The position numbers were made by a program, and so were the translations under genes. DNA of 64,000 nucleotides, from assembly GCA_963082875.1 (NCBI GenBank), contig OY720097.1, positions 18,856,501 through 18,920,500 on the forward strand, given 5' to 3'. Under the pieces are notes generated by a model. The model ran no database searches and was not told the DNA's origin. It worked only from the letters and a program-made list of their open reading frames with translations. Below, piece after piece: positions 11,601 to 23,820 of this stretch; position 1 is the first letter of the stretch; each line of letters begins with the position of its first letter. Origin of the DNA: Corella eumyota (lineage: Eukaryota; Chordata; Ascidiacea; Phlebobranchia; Corellidae).

Positions 11601-14600
11601 CTTGCACAATTTATCATTGCATAAATAATGGGACAACAGGAACTTGTAATATTAATGGTTCAACTTATTATTGTGATTGTAAAGATGGTTATTATGATCA
11701 AAATTGTACTTCAGGTAAAAAGTAATTATGATGAATTTGTTTGATTAAAATTGTACTTCAGGTAAAAAGTAAATGTGTTGAATTTGTTTAGTGTTTTGAT
11801 AAAAAGGTAAAAGCACATTACAGTTTGTCCTTTAAAATAACTTAAAATCAACTGTTGTTTAACAAAATTTAATTTTAAACAATAATCGATCAGTTTCAAT
11901 TTAATTTTCATTGGAATAAGAGGATAATGAAATTTTCTTTTTTTGTATTATTTAAAAACAGTTATTATTAACTTACTACTTAACTATGTTTTTACAGACC
12001 TTTAATATATTTAATTTTAACTTTTTAAATGCTTTTTTAGATCAGTGTACAATTAATAATTGCATAAGTGATGGGGCAACAGGAACTTGTAATATTAATG
12101 ATTCAACTTATTATTGTGATTGTAAAGATGGTTATTATGATCAAAATTGTACTTCAGGTAAAAAAAATATTTTTATTTTAAAATAATGTGAATGAATCTA
12201 TTATTTTTAAATTGTTATATACAATAACGTTTTTTCTTTATTTTTTATATTTATGAATTATTACAAGCTAAATGTTTAAAAAGGGGTAAAGTAATCTGTT
12301 TAAAGAATATATTTGAAGTTTTTAGTTTTACAATATATTTATATGTTTTTTTTTATGATGTTTAGATTCATGTACAATACAACCATGTGAAAATAATGGA
12401 ACTTGTACAACTGATGGTTCAACTTATCAATGTGATTGCTTACCTGGATATTATGATAGAAATTGTACTTCAGGTAATTTTTTTCTTTTTTTGACCTGCT
12501 TTAATCATTTGTTAAATTTGTAGTAAAGCGTTGTGTTCAACACTTTTTAGTTTCAAGGTAAAAGAATATTAAATCATGATGACTTAGTTTATAATTCTAA
12601 TAAAAATGTTTTTTTTAGTATTTATTTAATTTATATTGTAATGATATAAGAGACATAACAAAAGAAGTGTTGTAAATGCTGTTTAAATAATTTTTTTTCT
12701 TATAATTACCATTTTTTGTTTGTTTAGATCCATGTACACTACGGCCATGTAAAAATAATGGAACTTGTAATATTGATGGTTCAATGTATTACTGTACTTG
12801 TCCTGATGGTTATTATGATAAAAATTGTTCTTCAGGCATGAAATTTGAACTTTTTTATCATTTATTTTATCATTATTTGAATAAAATAGTAATATTATGA
12901 CTTTAAATAACAATATAATTGTTTTAAAGATTAATGTCATATTATTAAAATTTTTTTTACTAAAACCTATATAATCAAAAATGCCATTTTTATGATAATG
13001 AGATCATTTTTATTCCCTCATCATTCTCTTTCTAAACTCCAAAAAATGCTCTTTAATAAAAAAAAAATTTACTTAGATTTTAATAAAATGGTATTTTCAG
13101 AACTTTTTTTTTACAAAATGGTTTTATTAAAATGGACAAATAACATTTTTTAATTATTAGAATATTTTAAAGTATACTGGTATACAAAAAAATAATTTTT
13201 TTTTCATTACTTTATTTTTAAATGTTAGATCCATGTACAATACAACCATGTCAAAATAGTGGAACTTGTAGTATTAATGGTTCAACTTATCAATGTAATT
13301 GCTTACCGGAGTACAATGGATATACTTGTGATGAAAGTAAAAAAAATTTCATACCTGTAATAATTTTAACAGAACATCTATTTATAAGCAAATCTACAAT
13401 GGTTTTTGACTGTTTTTAACCAAAAGAACACTTAGTGATTTAAATATTTTTGTGATCTATGTTTTTTTAATGTGACAATATTAAAAATAAATTTAATTAA
13501 AATTATTTAATTAAAGTTGGATATCAATTAATGCATATACATATTTTTAGTTCCAGCCATGGTTTTACCAGTTAATGGATATAACATCATATTCTACAAC
13601 CTAACAGCTAAAATAACTTATTTTGAAGCTAATGAAAGATGTGGTAGAAATGGAGGTGAATTGTTGATCGTAAGAGATGAACAAACTCAACTTATTGTTA
13701 ATGAACAATTATTGGAATGGGAACCTTATGTTGATGATAGTCTCAGTTGGCAATCTGGTTACTGGGTTGGCGCAAGTGGTACTGCTTCGCCATATAACTG
13801 GACATGGAGTGATGGTACTAATATACCATACAACATGACAGTTGGTGGTGATGGTTATCAAAATTGGTATAACAATCCTAATAACAACCCAGCTGACAAT
13901 CCAGGATATCTTAGAGTAAGATCATTAAAGCAACACGGACTTGGAAGTTGGTATGATAATCCATCACATCTAACTGCTTATGGTTACATTTGCCAGGAAA
14001 TAAGTAAGTTCTGTTGTATTTTTACACTTAGTTTTTATTTTTAATTGTAATAAAAATTGTATGGATTAACCAAAATAATAAAATTGTGTTTTTTTTTAAC
14101 TTTTATTAATAGACAGCATACTATATTGTCTGGATTTTTATTTGTTGTAATGTGGTTAAAACTCTGGACGAATATTCAATAATTTACCTGCACACCACAA
14201 ATGTTATATTTACTCATTTTTTATTTGTGAATTTTAACTTCTTTTACCACAATATTAATCACTTAAAGATTCGTGTTTAACACAACCATGTACAAGTATC
14301 GGAACAAATGGAAGTTGTACTGTAACAAGTGATTCAAGTTATCAGTGTTCTTGCTATGATGGTTATTATGACCCAGATTGTAAATCAGGTAATTACATTT
14401 TTTATATGTGCTACAAAATAAGAGCAGTGGGGATCGAACCCACTACCTCATGTTGTGTAATAAATGTTTTCATTACTACACCCAGCTACTGGCTAATTCT
14501 AAAAGATCAATGACCACAATGTCGATTTTGTGCTAATTTAAAAAATAAATTATATTTAGCTTTATTATAATAGATACAAAGTTTAAATTAATAATTTTGT

Positions 14601-17600
14601 TGGAATGTTTGTAATAATGCAGCATTCCTAATAAGTAAGTTTATTATTTGTTGTTTTGGGTTTTAACTATGTTTTAAGTGTTATTTTTTAAAACTATTTT
14701 TATGTATTATTAAGAATTATTTAGATCTTGTAAATCTGGTAAATATAGGTTTAGTAAACACATGCTGTTAGATGTAATTTTGTATTACATGTAATTACTA
14801 ATAGTATTCTTTATTAATTGTAAAGATCCATGTACTATCCAACCATGTTATAATAGCGGTACTTGTAATATTGATGGTTCAACTTATCAATGTGATTGTA
14901 AAGATGGTTATTATGATCAAAATTGTACTTCAGGTGAAAAAGTATTTAAATTTTTAAATATTGTGAATAAAGCTTTATTTAAAAAAAAAATTATATCTGA
15001 AGAGTTTTTATAATTTATAACAAATGTAAAAGCACATTTTTAAAGTTGTTATTGTTTCAATATATATACTTATTTTTCTTCATGGTTTTTAGATCCATGT
15101 ACCATACAACCATGTGAAAATGGTGGAACTTGTAGTATTAATGGTTCAACTTATTATTGTGATTGTTTACCTGCATATAATGGATATAATTGTGATGAAA
15201 GTAAAATATTTTTTTTAGGAAATTGCAATAGTTTTAACAGCACAGCTAAAATAAGCAAATTCATGATGATTTATAAATAATAATATAAAATATATTATTT
15301 AATGTAATTTAAAAATAATTCAATTCAATTTTTAAAATAAAATGTTAATAAATAATTTAATTTCTTTTGTTAGTTATGTTTTATTCTAATGTGATGTAAT
15401 TAAGTTAACTAAATTTAAAAAAATATGTAATAATTAAATAAAATAATTTTTTTAGATCCAGCTTCAGTATTGCAATTAAATGGGTATAACATCTTATTCT
15501 ACAACATAACAGCTAAGATAACTTATCTTGAAGCTAATATAAGATGTGGTAGAAATGGAGGTGAATTGCTGATCATAAGAGATGGACAAACTCAACAAAC
15601 TGTTAATGAACAATTATGGGAATGGGAACCTTATGTTGATAATAGTCTTACTTGGCTATCGGGTTACTGGGTTGGTGCAAGTGGTACTGTAACACCATAT
15701 AACTGGCAATGGAGTGATGGTACTAATATACCATACAACAGTACATTTGGTGGTGATGGTTATCAAAACTGGTACAACCTAAATAATGTATATAATCCAA
15801 AACATAACCCAGGATATCTTAGAGTTAGATCACTAGATAAAAGTGAAGGTAGTAATTATGTTCTTGGAAGTTGGTATGATAATCCATCACATCAAATTGC
15901 TTATGGTTACATTTGCCAAGAAATAAGTAAGCTCTGTTGTATTTTTACACTTAAAATTTCTAAATTGTTTGGATTTATCAAAATAATAAATTTGTGTTTT
16001 TTTTAGCATTTATTAATGCATTAGCCTACTCTATTGTCTGAATTTTTAATTGTTGTAATGTGGTTGTAACTCTTAACGAATATTCAACAATTTCCCTGCA
16101 CACCACAAATGTTATATTTACCCATTTTTTATTTGTGAATTTTAACTTCTTGTGCAACAATATTAATCACTTAAAGATGCATGTTCAACACAACCATGTA
16201 CAAGTATCGGAACAAATGGAAGTTGTACTGTAACAAGTGATTCAAGTTATCAGTGTTCTTGCTATGAGGGTTATTATGATTCAGATTGTAATTCAGGTAA
16301 TTGGAATTAGCAAAGATGGTTTTCATGCTGATAACTGAAATTTGGTTATTAAAATTATGTTAATCTTGAGATTTAAAATTTAATCAACGATGCCTTTTGC
16401 AAAACGTATTTTATAAAATCGTAATAAATAGAATTATTGTATAAAAATCTGATTTGTAATTCTAATATATATATATACACAATAAATACTGGTATGTTTA
16501 GATCCATGTTCAAATAATCATTGTATTAGTAATGGGACAACAGGAATTTGTAATATTGATGGTTCAACTTATTATTGTGATTGTAAAGATGGTTATTATG
16601 ATCAAAATTGTACATCAGGTAAAAATATCATAAATTTTAAATATTGCATTCTTTAAAATGATTGTAAAACAACTGTTGTGTAACAAAACTGAATTTTAAA
16701 CAACAACCAAACAGCTTTAATTGAACTAACACTTAAATAAGATGATTATTAAATTATCTTATTTGTTTTTTTTTAAAAAGAATTGCTATAAACTCACTAC
16801 AAAAATGTGTTTTTACAGATCTTTAATATGTTTAATTTTAACTTTTTAAATGCTTCTTTAGATCCATGTACAATTAATAATTGCAAAAGTGATGGTGCAA
16901 CAGGAATTTGTAATTTTGTTGGTTCAACTTATTATTGTGAGTGTAAAGATGGTTATTATGATCAAAATTGTACTTCAGGTAAGAAAAGGTTTCAAAATTA
17001 TTTATGCAAGATTTTATTTTTAACTTTACTATTTGCAAGAGTTTGGAAAAAAGGATAAAATGTATAGTTATTGTATATAATGTAGCTATGGTATCTTTAG
17101 TAAAGTGTTTTAAATTTTTTTTTGTTTTTGTTTAATTATTTAGATCCATGTACAGTACAGCCATGTAATAGTAATGAAAATTGTAATATTATTGGTTCAA
17201 CTTATCAATGTGAATGTAAAGATGGATTTTTTGGGCCAAATTGTACTTCAGGTAAATATTTTCAAAAACCACTTCTGGTTTAAATTTAAATGCGTTTTGT
17301 TTTTGCTTAATAAAATCAAAATCTATTGGATAACCTTATCTAATGTATAAATATATATTTTTATTAGGTTGTTACTATTATTTTTTTAACAGATGCTTGT
17401 ACACCAGATCCTTGTTTAAATCAAGAAAGTTGTATTAGAAAATCAGAGGATCCATATTATCAATGTATTTGTCATGATGGTTATTATGGATATATTTGTG
17501 AATTTGGTAAATATGCTTATCAAAGTTATTTACTATATAATATCAGGGAACGAAATAACGGGTCGCTGTTCGTTAAAAGCGAATCAACATATTCCTGTGT

Positions 17601-20600
17601 AAATGTGGGTTACTATATGGCATTTAATAACAATAAATGCGTAAATTTTCTTTCTTGCAATTTGTTTAGTTAAGTTGTTGCGCAATCTTTTAAATACATA
17701 ACATAGCCTTAAAGCTATCAAAAATAAAGTTTTTTTGTGCGAAAAATTATTAACAATTGTTTAACAATAAGTTACATTTTAAAAATGCAACTCAGGCATC
17801 CAGTGTTATAAAAAAACAAAGATCACAACTTGGGCTTTATCATTACTCTAAAAATTTGATGACATTTTTAGCGAATCAATTTTTAAACGTTAATTTGTAC
17901 CCTAAATATAATAAAAATTATTTCTTTTAATATATAGATCCTTGTACAATTCAATCTTGTGTAAATAGTGGAATTTGTAATATTGATGGTTCAACATATC
18001 AATGTGATTGTCTGGATGGATTTTTTGACAAAAATTGTTCAACAGGTTTTGTATGACAGTTGATATTTTTTTCTGTTTCACCTAAGTTTTAAAATAAAAA
18101 TATTAACAGATGCTTGTGATCCTGTTCCTTGCATAAACCAAGGAAGTTGTATAAGAGAATCAAAAAATCCATATTATCAATGTAATTGTACTTCTACATA
18201 TACTGGTCAGAATTGTGAGGAGGGTAAGTATACAGGATATTTAATGGTTTAAAAAAAATTTAAAATTTAATTAAGTTATTTTATAATTTAGTTAAATTTA
18301 TCTACGTAGGAAATTTTGTTCCATCTGACAATGTAGAATATTCCTATTTTGTAACTAATGGTGAACCTACTTCATATAATAATTCAATAATACAAAGTAC
18401 TAGTTATGGAGGTGCATTGGCTATTATTAAAGACAACCAAACACAACTTGCTTTGGAAGGTTATTTAAAAAAGCATGTTCGCAATAAAAGCTTGTGGATT
18501 GGAGGAAGAAAAATTAATCAGGGTAAAGATGCTATTTTTAAAGTTCAAATTTATACATATAAGGTTTAAATGTTGATTATTATTTATTTACTTTTCAAGA
18601 ATGGAGATGGCTTGACAATAGTTTGATACCAATAAAAGATTATAAAGGATTTCATAATTGGAAAAATATTGATTCAAGGGAAATAGATGATAATGATGAA
18701 GAGTGTTTGGGTTTAGAAGAAAATACTTTTGAGTGGATAAGTCAGCCTTGCACTCAACAATATGATTTTGTTTCAGAGAAATCAGGTTATTATATTATGA
18801 GTTTTTTTATTTTTAATAAAAAAACTTCTTAAAATACTATACTATAGGTTTTATTTGGTTATACACCCATTGAGTTATTTTGTAGTTTTTCGCACAGACT
18901 ATTAATAAACATTTATGTATGTGTTTGTAATATATTAGTCGAGAAATCATCTTTAACATTTAACTCATTTAAATATTTATTTATTAATAGCATCAACTTC
19001 TTTATGTGCAACGATAAAATGTGAAAATGGTGGAAAATGTCATGAAAGTGGAGCTCATTATTTTTGTGAATGCGTGAAAGGATTTGATGGAGAAGTTTGT
19101 CAAAATAAAATTCCTGACCCGGGTTAAAATAATTTACTTCAATACTTGACAATTTAATAAAATCTAGCAATAATTAATTTAAGTTCGCATTAGTATCAAA
19201 ATAATAAATTATAAACATATTTAAACTCTTAGGTTCTAATAGTACTGTTTACATAGTAATTGGAGTTGTTGTTCCTTTTCTCATTATTGCTGTATTAGCT
19301 GGTATTTATGTATGGAAAAAAAGGTTGGTTCTGTTTTTTTAAATGGTGTTTTGTTTTTTTTCTTTTTTGTTAAGAATTTAATAAAAAAAAATTTTGTTAA
19401 GTAGTTGCTTAATATATTTTTGTGCTTTAGATATCGTGAAAATAAAAGAAATGATGCAAACTTCAACAAAGGTAATTTAATCATCAAATATCAGCTATAC
19501 GAAGAGATTTTTTAATAAATCTTGTTAATATTTCACCAGAGCAATCAAGTCAGGCTTATGAGAACATAGCTATGCTTAAGCAACTTGATATTTTTAAGGA
19601 ATACAGAATAAATTTATCACAATTGCTGGCAAAATATAAGATACTTTCGGATGACAATAATTCTGAAATTTATGACGAATTTACAAAAGTAAGTAACATT
19701 ACAAAATGATGAAAGTTGTCTTTTTTAAAGTAAAACAACTTTTATTTTTAGAATTTACATCAAGAATCACTAAAAGTTAGAAGTTCAACTTTAGTAGCTG
19801 AACAAGCAGAAAATGAATCAAAAAATGGAGTAAAATCTATTTTGCCTTGTAAGTAAAAAAAAGTTTGTACTATAACAACACTTTCTTAAATTTTATTTAA
19901 ATGTTTTTGCCTAGTTTGTTACTGTGTTTTGTTGCTTATAGCTAATCTAAGTTAATTTTTTAACAGTTGACTCTTCAAGGGTAATTTTGGATAAGAATAA
20001 ATATATCAATGCAAGTTACATTGATGTGAGTTTGTTACATTCCTAATTAAATATATAAAACTTTTATTACCTATTTTATATTATTTTTAGAGTTTTAATG
20101 TAGCAAAAAAATACATAGCAACTCAATCTCCATTACAAAGAACTGTGAATGATTTTTGGTTGATGATATTGGAGAAAAATTGTAGCATGATTGTAATGCT
20201 TTCAAACATAGTAGAACACGAAAAAGTAAGATTATGTTTAAAATCTACAGTGAAATTTTTTTATTTAATTTTCATTTTGTAACTAATTTTAAAATAAAAT
20301 ACTTTTTTATTGACAGACACAATGTGAAAACTACTGGCCAGAGCCAGGTAAATTAATTCAATGTGGCAACATTATAGTAAAAGCTGAACAAGAATCTACT
20401 TATGGAAGTTTTATTCAAAGAAAATTTAAAATTTGCAGAGCTGATGAGCTATATGAATCAGTACATAATGTTTTGTGATTTTACCATTTTATTAGTTTTT
20501 TTAATAAAAACAAATGTCGGTTGAAATTTAAATTTAAAGATACAATATTTTTTATAAAAATACATCTAACGTTTTTAAATTTTTTGCAGGTATATCAAAC

Positions 20601-22936
20601 TGTAACCCAGTTACAATTTATAACATGGCCTGACCATGGTGTGCCTTTAACAACCAGCAGTTTCTTTAGCTTTTACAACCAAGTTCAACAACTTTACAAT
20701 CAACAAACAACTAAATTTCCTATGGTTATACATTGCAGGTTAACATTTTTGAACTGAAATTGAATATTTTTTAGTAAAGCTTGCATTAAGAGACTACAAT
20801 AAAATAATTTAATTGTTTCCATAACAAGTTTAAATTTTACAACACCTTATAATTTTTTATAAGTAAAAACATTACTTTTTAAAATTATTTATTGTTTTTT
20901 TCTTAAATTTATTAGTGCTGGTGTAGGTAGAACTGGAACATTTATTGGGTTTGATTGTTTGGTGCAAGAAATGAAAGAGAAACAAAGTGTTAATGTTTTC
21001 GAGACTGTTCTTAATATGAGAAGACAGAGAACTGACATGGTTCAAACTAAGGTAGAATTAATTAAATGGATTTTTATTTTAACTTTCAATATTTGCCAAA
21101 TTGATAAATTAGTGCAAACTTTATTTATAGGATCAATACATATTTTTGCATAAATTAATTGCTGAACAAAAATTGTTTGGGAACACTGCATTTAAAGCTT
21201 CAAAAATTCAACAACAACTAAAGTTTAACAGGTGTTTAAAAAAAATTAATTAAATTTTTTATATTTGCTCAATACACTTTTTATCTTTTAAGATGCGATG
21301 AAGAATATAACAAATTAGATTTAATTGGTCCAATTAGATCATCTCAGACCATTGGTAAAATGCCAGAAAATGTGGAAAAAAATTTTAACAACAATGTTAT
21401 ACCATGTAAGCAAATGACCACTACAAAATGCAAAATTCTACCATGAAGTGAAACATTTTTAGAACAATTCTTCTGGCTAAAATTTTATACTCATATTTTT
21501 TTTAATTTTTAGATGACCATGCCATATTTCTATTGCCATCTCTTCCTAAAAGTTTAAAACCTGTTTATTTTAATGCTTCATTTGTTGAAGTAAGTAATAT
21601 TTTTATTTGATTATTCTCCACTGTATTACATTATTTATTTAAATGTATTTTGTTACACTTCAGGGTTATGATGCTTCAAAATCAATCCTAGCTGCCCAGA
21701 CTCCAACAGTTGACACTGTTGTTGAATTTTGGCACAGTATTTGGCATCATAAAGTAAAAACTATTGTCATGCTGTCACAAATGCATGAAAAGCTTAAGGT
21801 AAGTTTTTAGTAAATATTTTTATTTTATAATTTTTACTACAATTTTTATATGTATTAAAATATAAGTTGTTTTCATTCCTTCATTTTTTTTAAATATTGG
21901 GCTGGCCAGTTTTTAATTGGTTAAAGTTTTTTCTTTTATTTTAAGGGACAAAATGTTCAATATTGGCCAGATTCTAATGAAGAAAACTTTAATTTTGGAA
22001 GTTATCAAATTCATCTTAACTCAATTAAAAGCATTGGGTCAAATGTAAAAATGAGAAAATTATCTATTTCTCTAGGCAATGTACAGGTAACTATACAAAT
22101 TTCTCTTCGGTTAAATTTAAAAATTAACTTTTTATTTTATAAAATTAAAAAAATATTTTTGTAGACTGAATTAATCCAATATCAACTTCTAAACTGGGAA
22201 GTTGGTCAACCACTAAATTGTGATGTCATAATTAACTTGATCAAAAATGTTCAGGAAAGTTGTCAAGAAAGCAATGAAAATAATTTGGCTGTACATTGCA
22301 GGTTAGCTATAAGCTAATTGTTAAAAAGATTGTTTTGATTAAAGTTTTTCTTTAAACATTGGGCAGGTTTCTTATACGGTTTTTATTTACAAAATAAATT
22401 TTTCGTTATTTTTTTACTTAAGTTTTAGTTATGTGTTTTATAAATAATTAAATGTAGATCTATTTTTAAATTATTTTAGCGATGGAGCAGGTCGAACTGG
22501 GGTGTTTATTGGTGCTTTGAACTTGATTGAGCGAATAAAGGATGAGAACAAGGTTGATGTTTTGAGGACAGTCAAGGACATGAGGGACATGAGACCGGGA
22601 ATGGTTGAAAATCTGGTGAGCATAAGGATTAAATGAATTGTATACTATATATAATATTGTAGTTTTTTAAATGAGAAATTTTATGTAAAATTAAATTTAT
22701 TAAACATGTTTAGCTTTGTTTTAAATCATGTACATAAAATTAACAAATGTTTTACCAAAACAACTTGTTTATTACTTATATTGCCTTATGTTAAAGAAAG
22801 AATATGGCTAGTTGATTTGATATGTATTAACGTACCTTTTTATTTCTAGGCTCAATATGAATCCCTATATAAAATAGCAGAAAAGTATGTTGACTCATTT
22901 TCTGGTTATCAGAACTTTGCTCCTTTAAAAGTTTAA
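8639..22936 (+). CDS. Gene 2: long CTLD/EGF receptor tyrosine phosphatase with an in-frame stop
   Basis: This is the longest copy, with 44 exons and about 2,187 codons if the stop is ignored. The ectodomain holds four one-exon CTLDs, a split CTLD and 20 EGFs. It is followed by a transmembrane exon and two PTP domains with the family's usual motifs (D1 WPDHG and [11 protein letters not shown]2 [10 protein letters not shown] with WEVG). The second CTLD exon has TAG at 10413-10415 where the paralogues have the tryptophan codon TGG. The exon is 480 nt in phase 1-1, so skipping it would restore a full receptor. Two EGF donors read GC instead of GT (after 11466 and 12835). The 3' half is nearly identical to gene 4, introns included. 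It may be a working gene that skips the exon, a polymorphic null allele, or an early pseudogene. Everything after the stop remains open, which argues that the stop is recent. Confidence 0.82.
9792..9845. repeat. Short tandem repeat in gene 2 intron 3
   Basis: About three copies of an AT-rich unit of roughly 19 bp (AAATTACAAAAAATTGATT and near variants) lie head to tail in the intron between the first EGF and CTLD2. Confidence 0.6.
10135..10614 (+). pseudogene. Gene 2 CTLD2 exon with nonsense codon
   Basis: This is a full-length lectin-like exon with intact acceptor and donor, aligning end to end with the CTLD2 of genes 4 and 6. The codon at 10413-10415 is TAG in the Asn-Trp-Gln-Trp-Ser-Asp segment, where the paralogues have Trp. 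The exon also carries RCCRNGG in place of the family's RCGRNGG, a Gly to Cys change beside the first outer cysteine. The remaining frame is open, so one base change is the only disabling lesion seen. Confidence 0.85.
11012..11035 (+). pseudogene. Relic of an EGF exon in a gene 2 intron
   Basis: An acceptor-like AACAG is followed by a stub that reads like the start of a 114-nt EGF exon (Asp-Ala-Cys). It then collapses into an A-run with no donor. It is best read as a decayed or deleted EGF module. Confidence 0.5.
11743..11772 (+). repeat. Partial local duplication of an EGF exon end
   Basis: The last bases of the EGF exon ending at 11714, plus its donor, recur about 45 bp downstream (AAAATTGTACTTCAGGTAAA). 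The second copy lacks an acceptor and cannot form an exon. It would, however, offer a second, identical donor sequence. Confidence 0.6.
14417..14493 (-). mobile_element. tRNA-like SINE head fragment (gene 2 intron)
   Basis: On the minus strand this segment has an A-box-like TGGGTGTAGTAATG and a B-box-like GGTAGTGGGTTCGATCC, the internal RNA polymerase III promoter of tRNAs. It has no supported acceptor arm and diverges from the related copy at 50860-51131. It is therefore a decayed tRNA-derived SINE rather than a working tRNA gene. Confidence 0.65.
14722..14742 (+). pseudogene. Collapsed EGF exon relic
   Basis: The sequence joins a typical EGF exon start (TTTAGATCTTGT) directly to a typical EGF exon end and donor (AAATCTGGTAAA), leaving only about 14 nt between acceptor and donor. 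The simplest reading is an EGF exon that lost its middle by internal deletion. Confidence 0.5.
17544..17904. mobile_element. MITE-like insertion with imperfect terminal inverted repeats
   Basis: The equivalent intron of gene 3 (30782-30863) is only 82 bp, whereas here about 360 bp intervenes. The insertion starts CAGGGAACGAAATAACG and ends with the complement of TAGGGTACAAATTAACG, 13 of 17 bases matching. It has no coding capacity. CAGGG-type ends recall hAT-family elements. Flanking AT-rich sequence contains a shared ATATAAT, but an exact 8-bp target duplication cannot be fixed. This suggests a non-autonomous DNA transposon inserted after genes 2 and 3 separated. Confidence 0.55.
19233..22936 (+). 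other. Gene 2 transmembrane and tandem PTP exon map
   Basis: Transmembrane 19233-19323. Linker 19431-19471. Juxtamembrane 19540-19688 (AYENIAM). D1: 19752-19848, 19967-20025, 20091-20225, 20317-20460, 20590-20738 and 20916-21051. Linker exons 21131-21231 and 21293-21405. D2: 21513-21589, 21664-21798, 21946-22086, 22165-22301, 22480-22615 and 22850-22936. Exon lengths equal those of genes 3 and 4 exactly, totalling 1,928 nt. The pre-D1 KNR motif seen in genes 1, 3 and 4 is KNG here. Confidence 0.85.
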
Positions 22937-22982
22937 AAGGGATTTTATTTAATAATTTTGTATATTAATTTGAATGATTTTA

Positions 22983-22988
22983 AATAAA
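22983..22988 (+). terminator. Candidate polyadenylation signal of gene 2
   Basis: AATAAA lies 47 bp after the gene 2 stop. A hexamer sits at a similar distance (about 25-90 bp) after genes 1, 3 and 4. Confidence 0.45.
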
Positions 22989-23563
22989 ATTTTATGTATT
23001 ATATATGATTTTAAATGTTTATATATTTTGATAAAGCCCTTCATATTTTAAATAAGGTTAATTATTTTTTTGAGTATTCGCTTATTAATTTCAATTTTAT
23101 TCATTTGATTTGAAAAAGATTAAATTTGTCTTAAATAAATTAAAACTCTATAAATAATTTTATTAAATAAATAAAATTTTAAATTTATTTTTGTTGCAAA
23201 TGTATTTTTCTGTTTAAAATATGCTTGTAATAAAATTAATTTATTTTTTAGTTATGTTTTTTAATGGTCTTTTTATGATTTTTTGTTGTAAAACCCTTAA
23301 ATATATTTTTTCACCAATATATGTGATATTTATTATATTTTAATAAGTTATTGTACATTATTTTCCAAACAAAACTAGCACTAAACACCCTAAACATGTT
23401 TATGAAAAAAAAAATTTCTAAAATTTAGCAACAAAATAGAAAGGCATTAATTAGAACACAAGTAAGTGTGATTTTAAATATTAATAAAATATTATGCTTT
23501 TGGTTAAAATTTAACTTTCTATTCATGCTTTTTTGAATTTCATAAAATTTTTAACAGTTTGTT

Positions 23564-23577
23564 TGTGGCGACTTTTA
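23564..23577 (+). promoter_or_regulatory. Conserved upstream 14-mer, gene 3
   Basis: TGTGGCGACTTTTA lies 257 bp before the ATG. The same 14 bases occur 253, 258 and 257 bp before genes 4, 5 and 6. It may be a promoter element or part of a non-coding first exon. Confidence 0.5.
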
Positions 23578-23820
23578 TTGAACAAGCACATAAAAATTTG
23601 TGAATTATTTAACTATGGTGGTAATCTTATGCAAACATTAAGAGGAACTTTCATTTTAATGTTTGTTTTAAATTTTATAACACAGAATGTAACTATCAAG
23701 CTTGCTAAGTGTATTTTGTTTGTGTATGTGATAGGAGTTGGATAGATACTTTTTTAATCTTAAAATTTTTTTCAGTCTGTTAATGTAAATGAAAAAAAAA
23801 AAATTTTTTAATTAGCTAAC

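Larger units (their letters stand above)
8639..19122 (+). other. Gene 2 ectodomain exon map
   Basis: Signal 8639-8708. CTLD1 8804-9289. EGF 9599-9709. CTLD2 10135-10614 (contains the stop). EGFs 10747-10866, 11158-11271, 11359-11466, 11598-11714, 12041-12157, 12366-12473, 12728-12835 and 13229-13336. CTLD3 13551-14003. EGFs 14269-14388, 14826-14933 and 15093-15200. CTLD4 15456-15926. EGFs 16177-16296, 16502-16618, 16862-16978, 17144-17251, 17393-17506, 17938-18045 and 18110-18223. Split CTLD 18310-18522 plus 18600-18785. Stalk EGF 18991-19122. All internal exons are phase 1-1. The repeated order CTLD then 120-nt EGF suggests that whole blocks of exons were duplicated within the gene. Confidence 0.8.
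22937..23820. other. Intergenic region, gene 2 to gene 3
   Basis: This is AT-rich non-coding DNA. From about 23311 to the gene 3 ATG it carries the upstream block shared with genes 4, 5 and 6. Recognisable parts are TCACCAATATATGTGATATT, TGTGGCGACTTTTA, an AGAGGAACTTTCATTTTAAT string, and a TTTTTTTCAG acceptor ending at 23775, 45 bp before the ATG. Confidence 0.6.

Noticed and set aside
11998-12040. Earlier acceptor TTTTACAG before the EGF exon at 12041 (same at 16818 before 16862)
   Set aside because: Entering at these sites in phase 1 meets a stop almost at once, so the downstream TTTTTTAG or TTCTTTAG acceptor is used.
20521-20757. 78-codon open frames starting in introns before the WPDHG exon (also 33541 and 44279)
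   Set aside because: The first half is intron read-through. The true exon starts after TTTGCAG and splices in phase 0.
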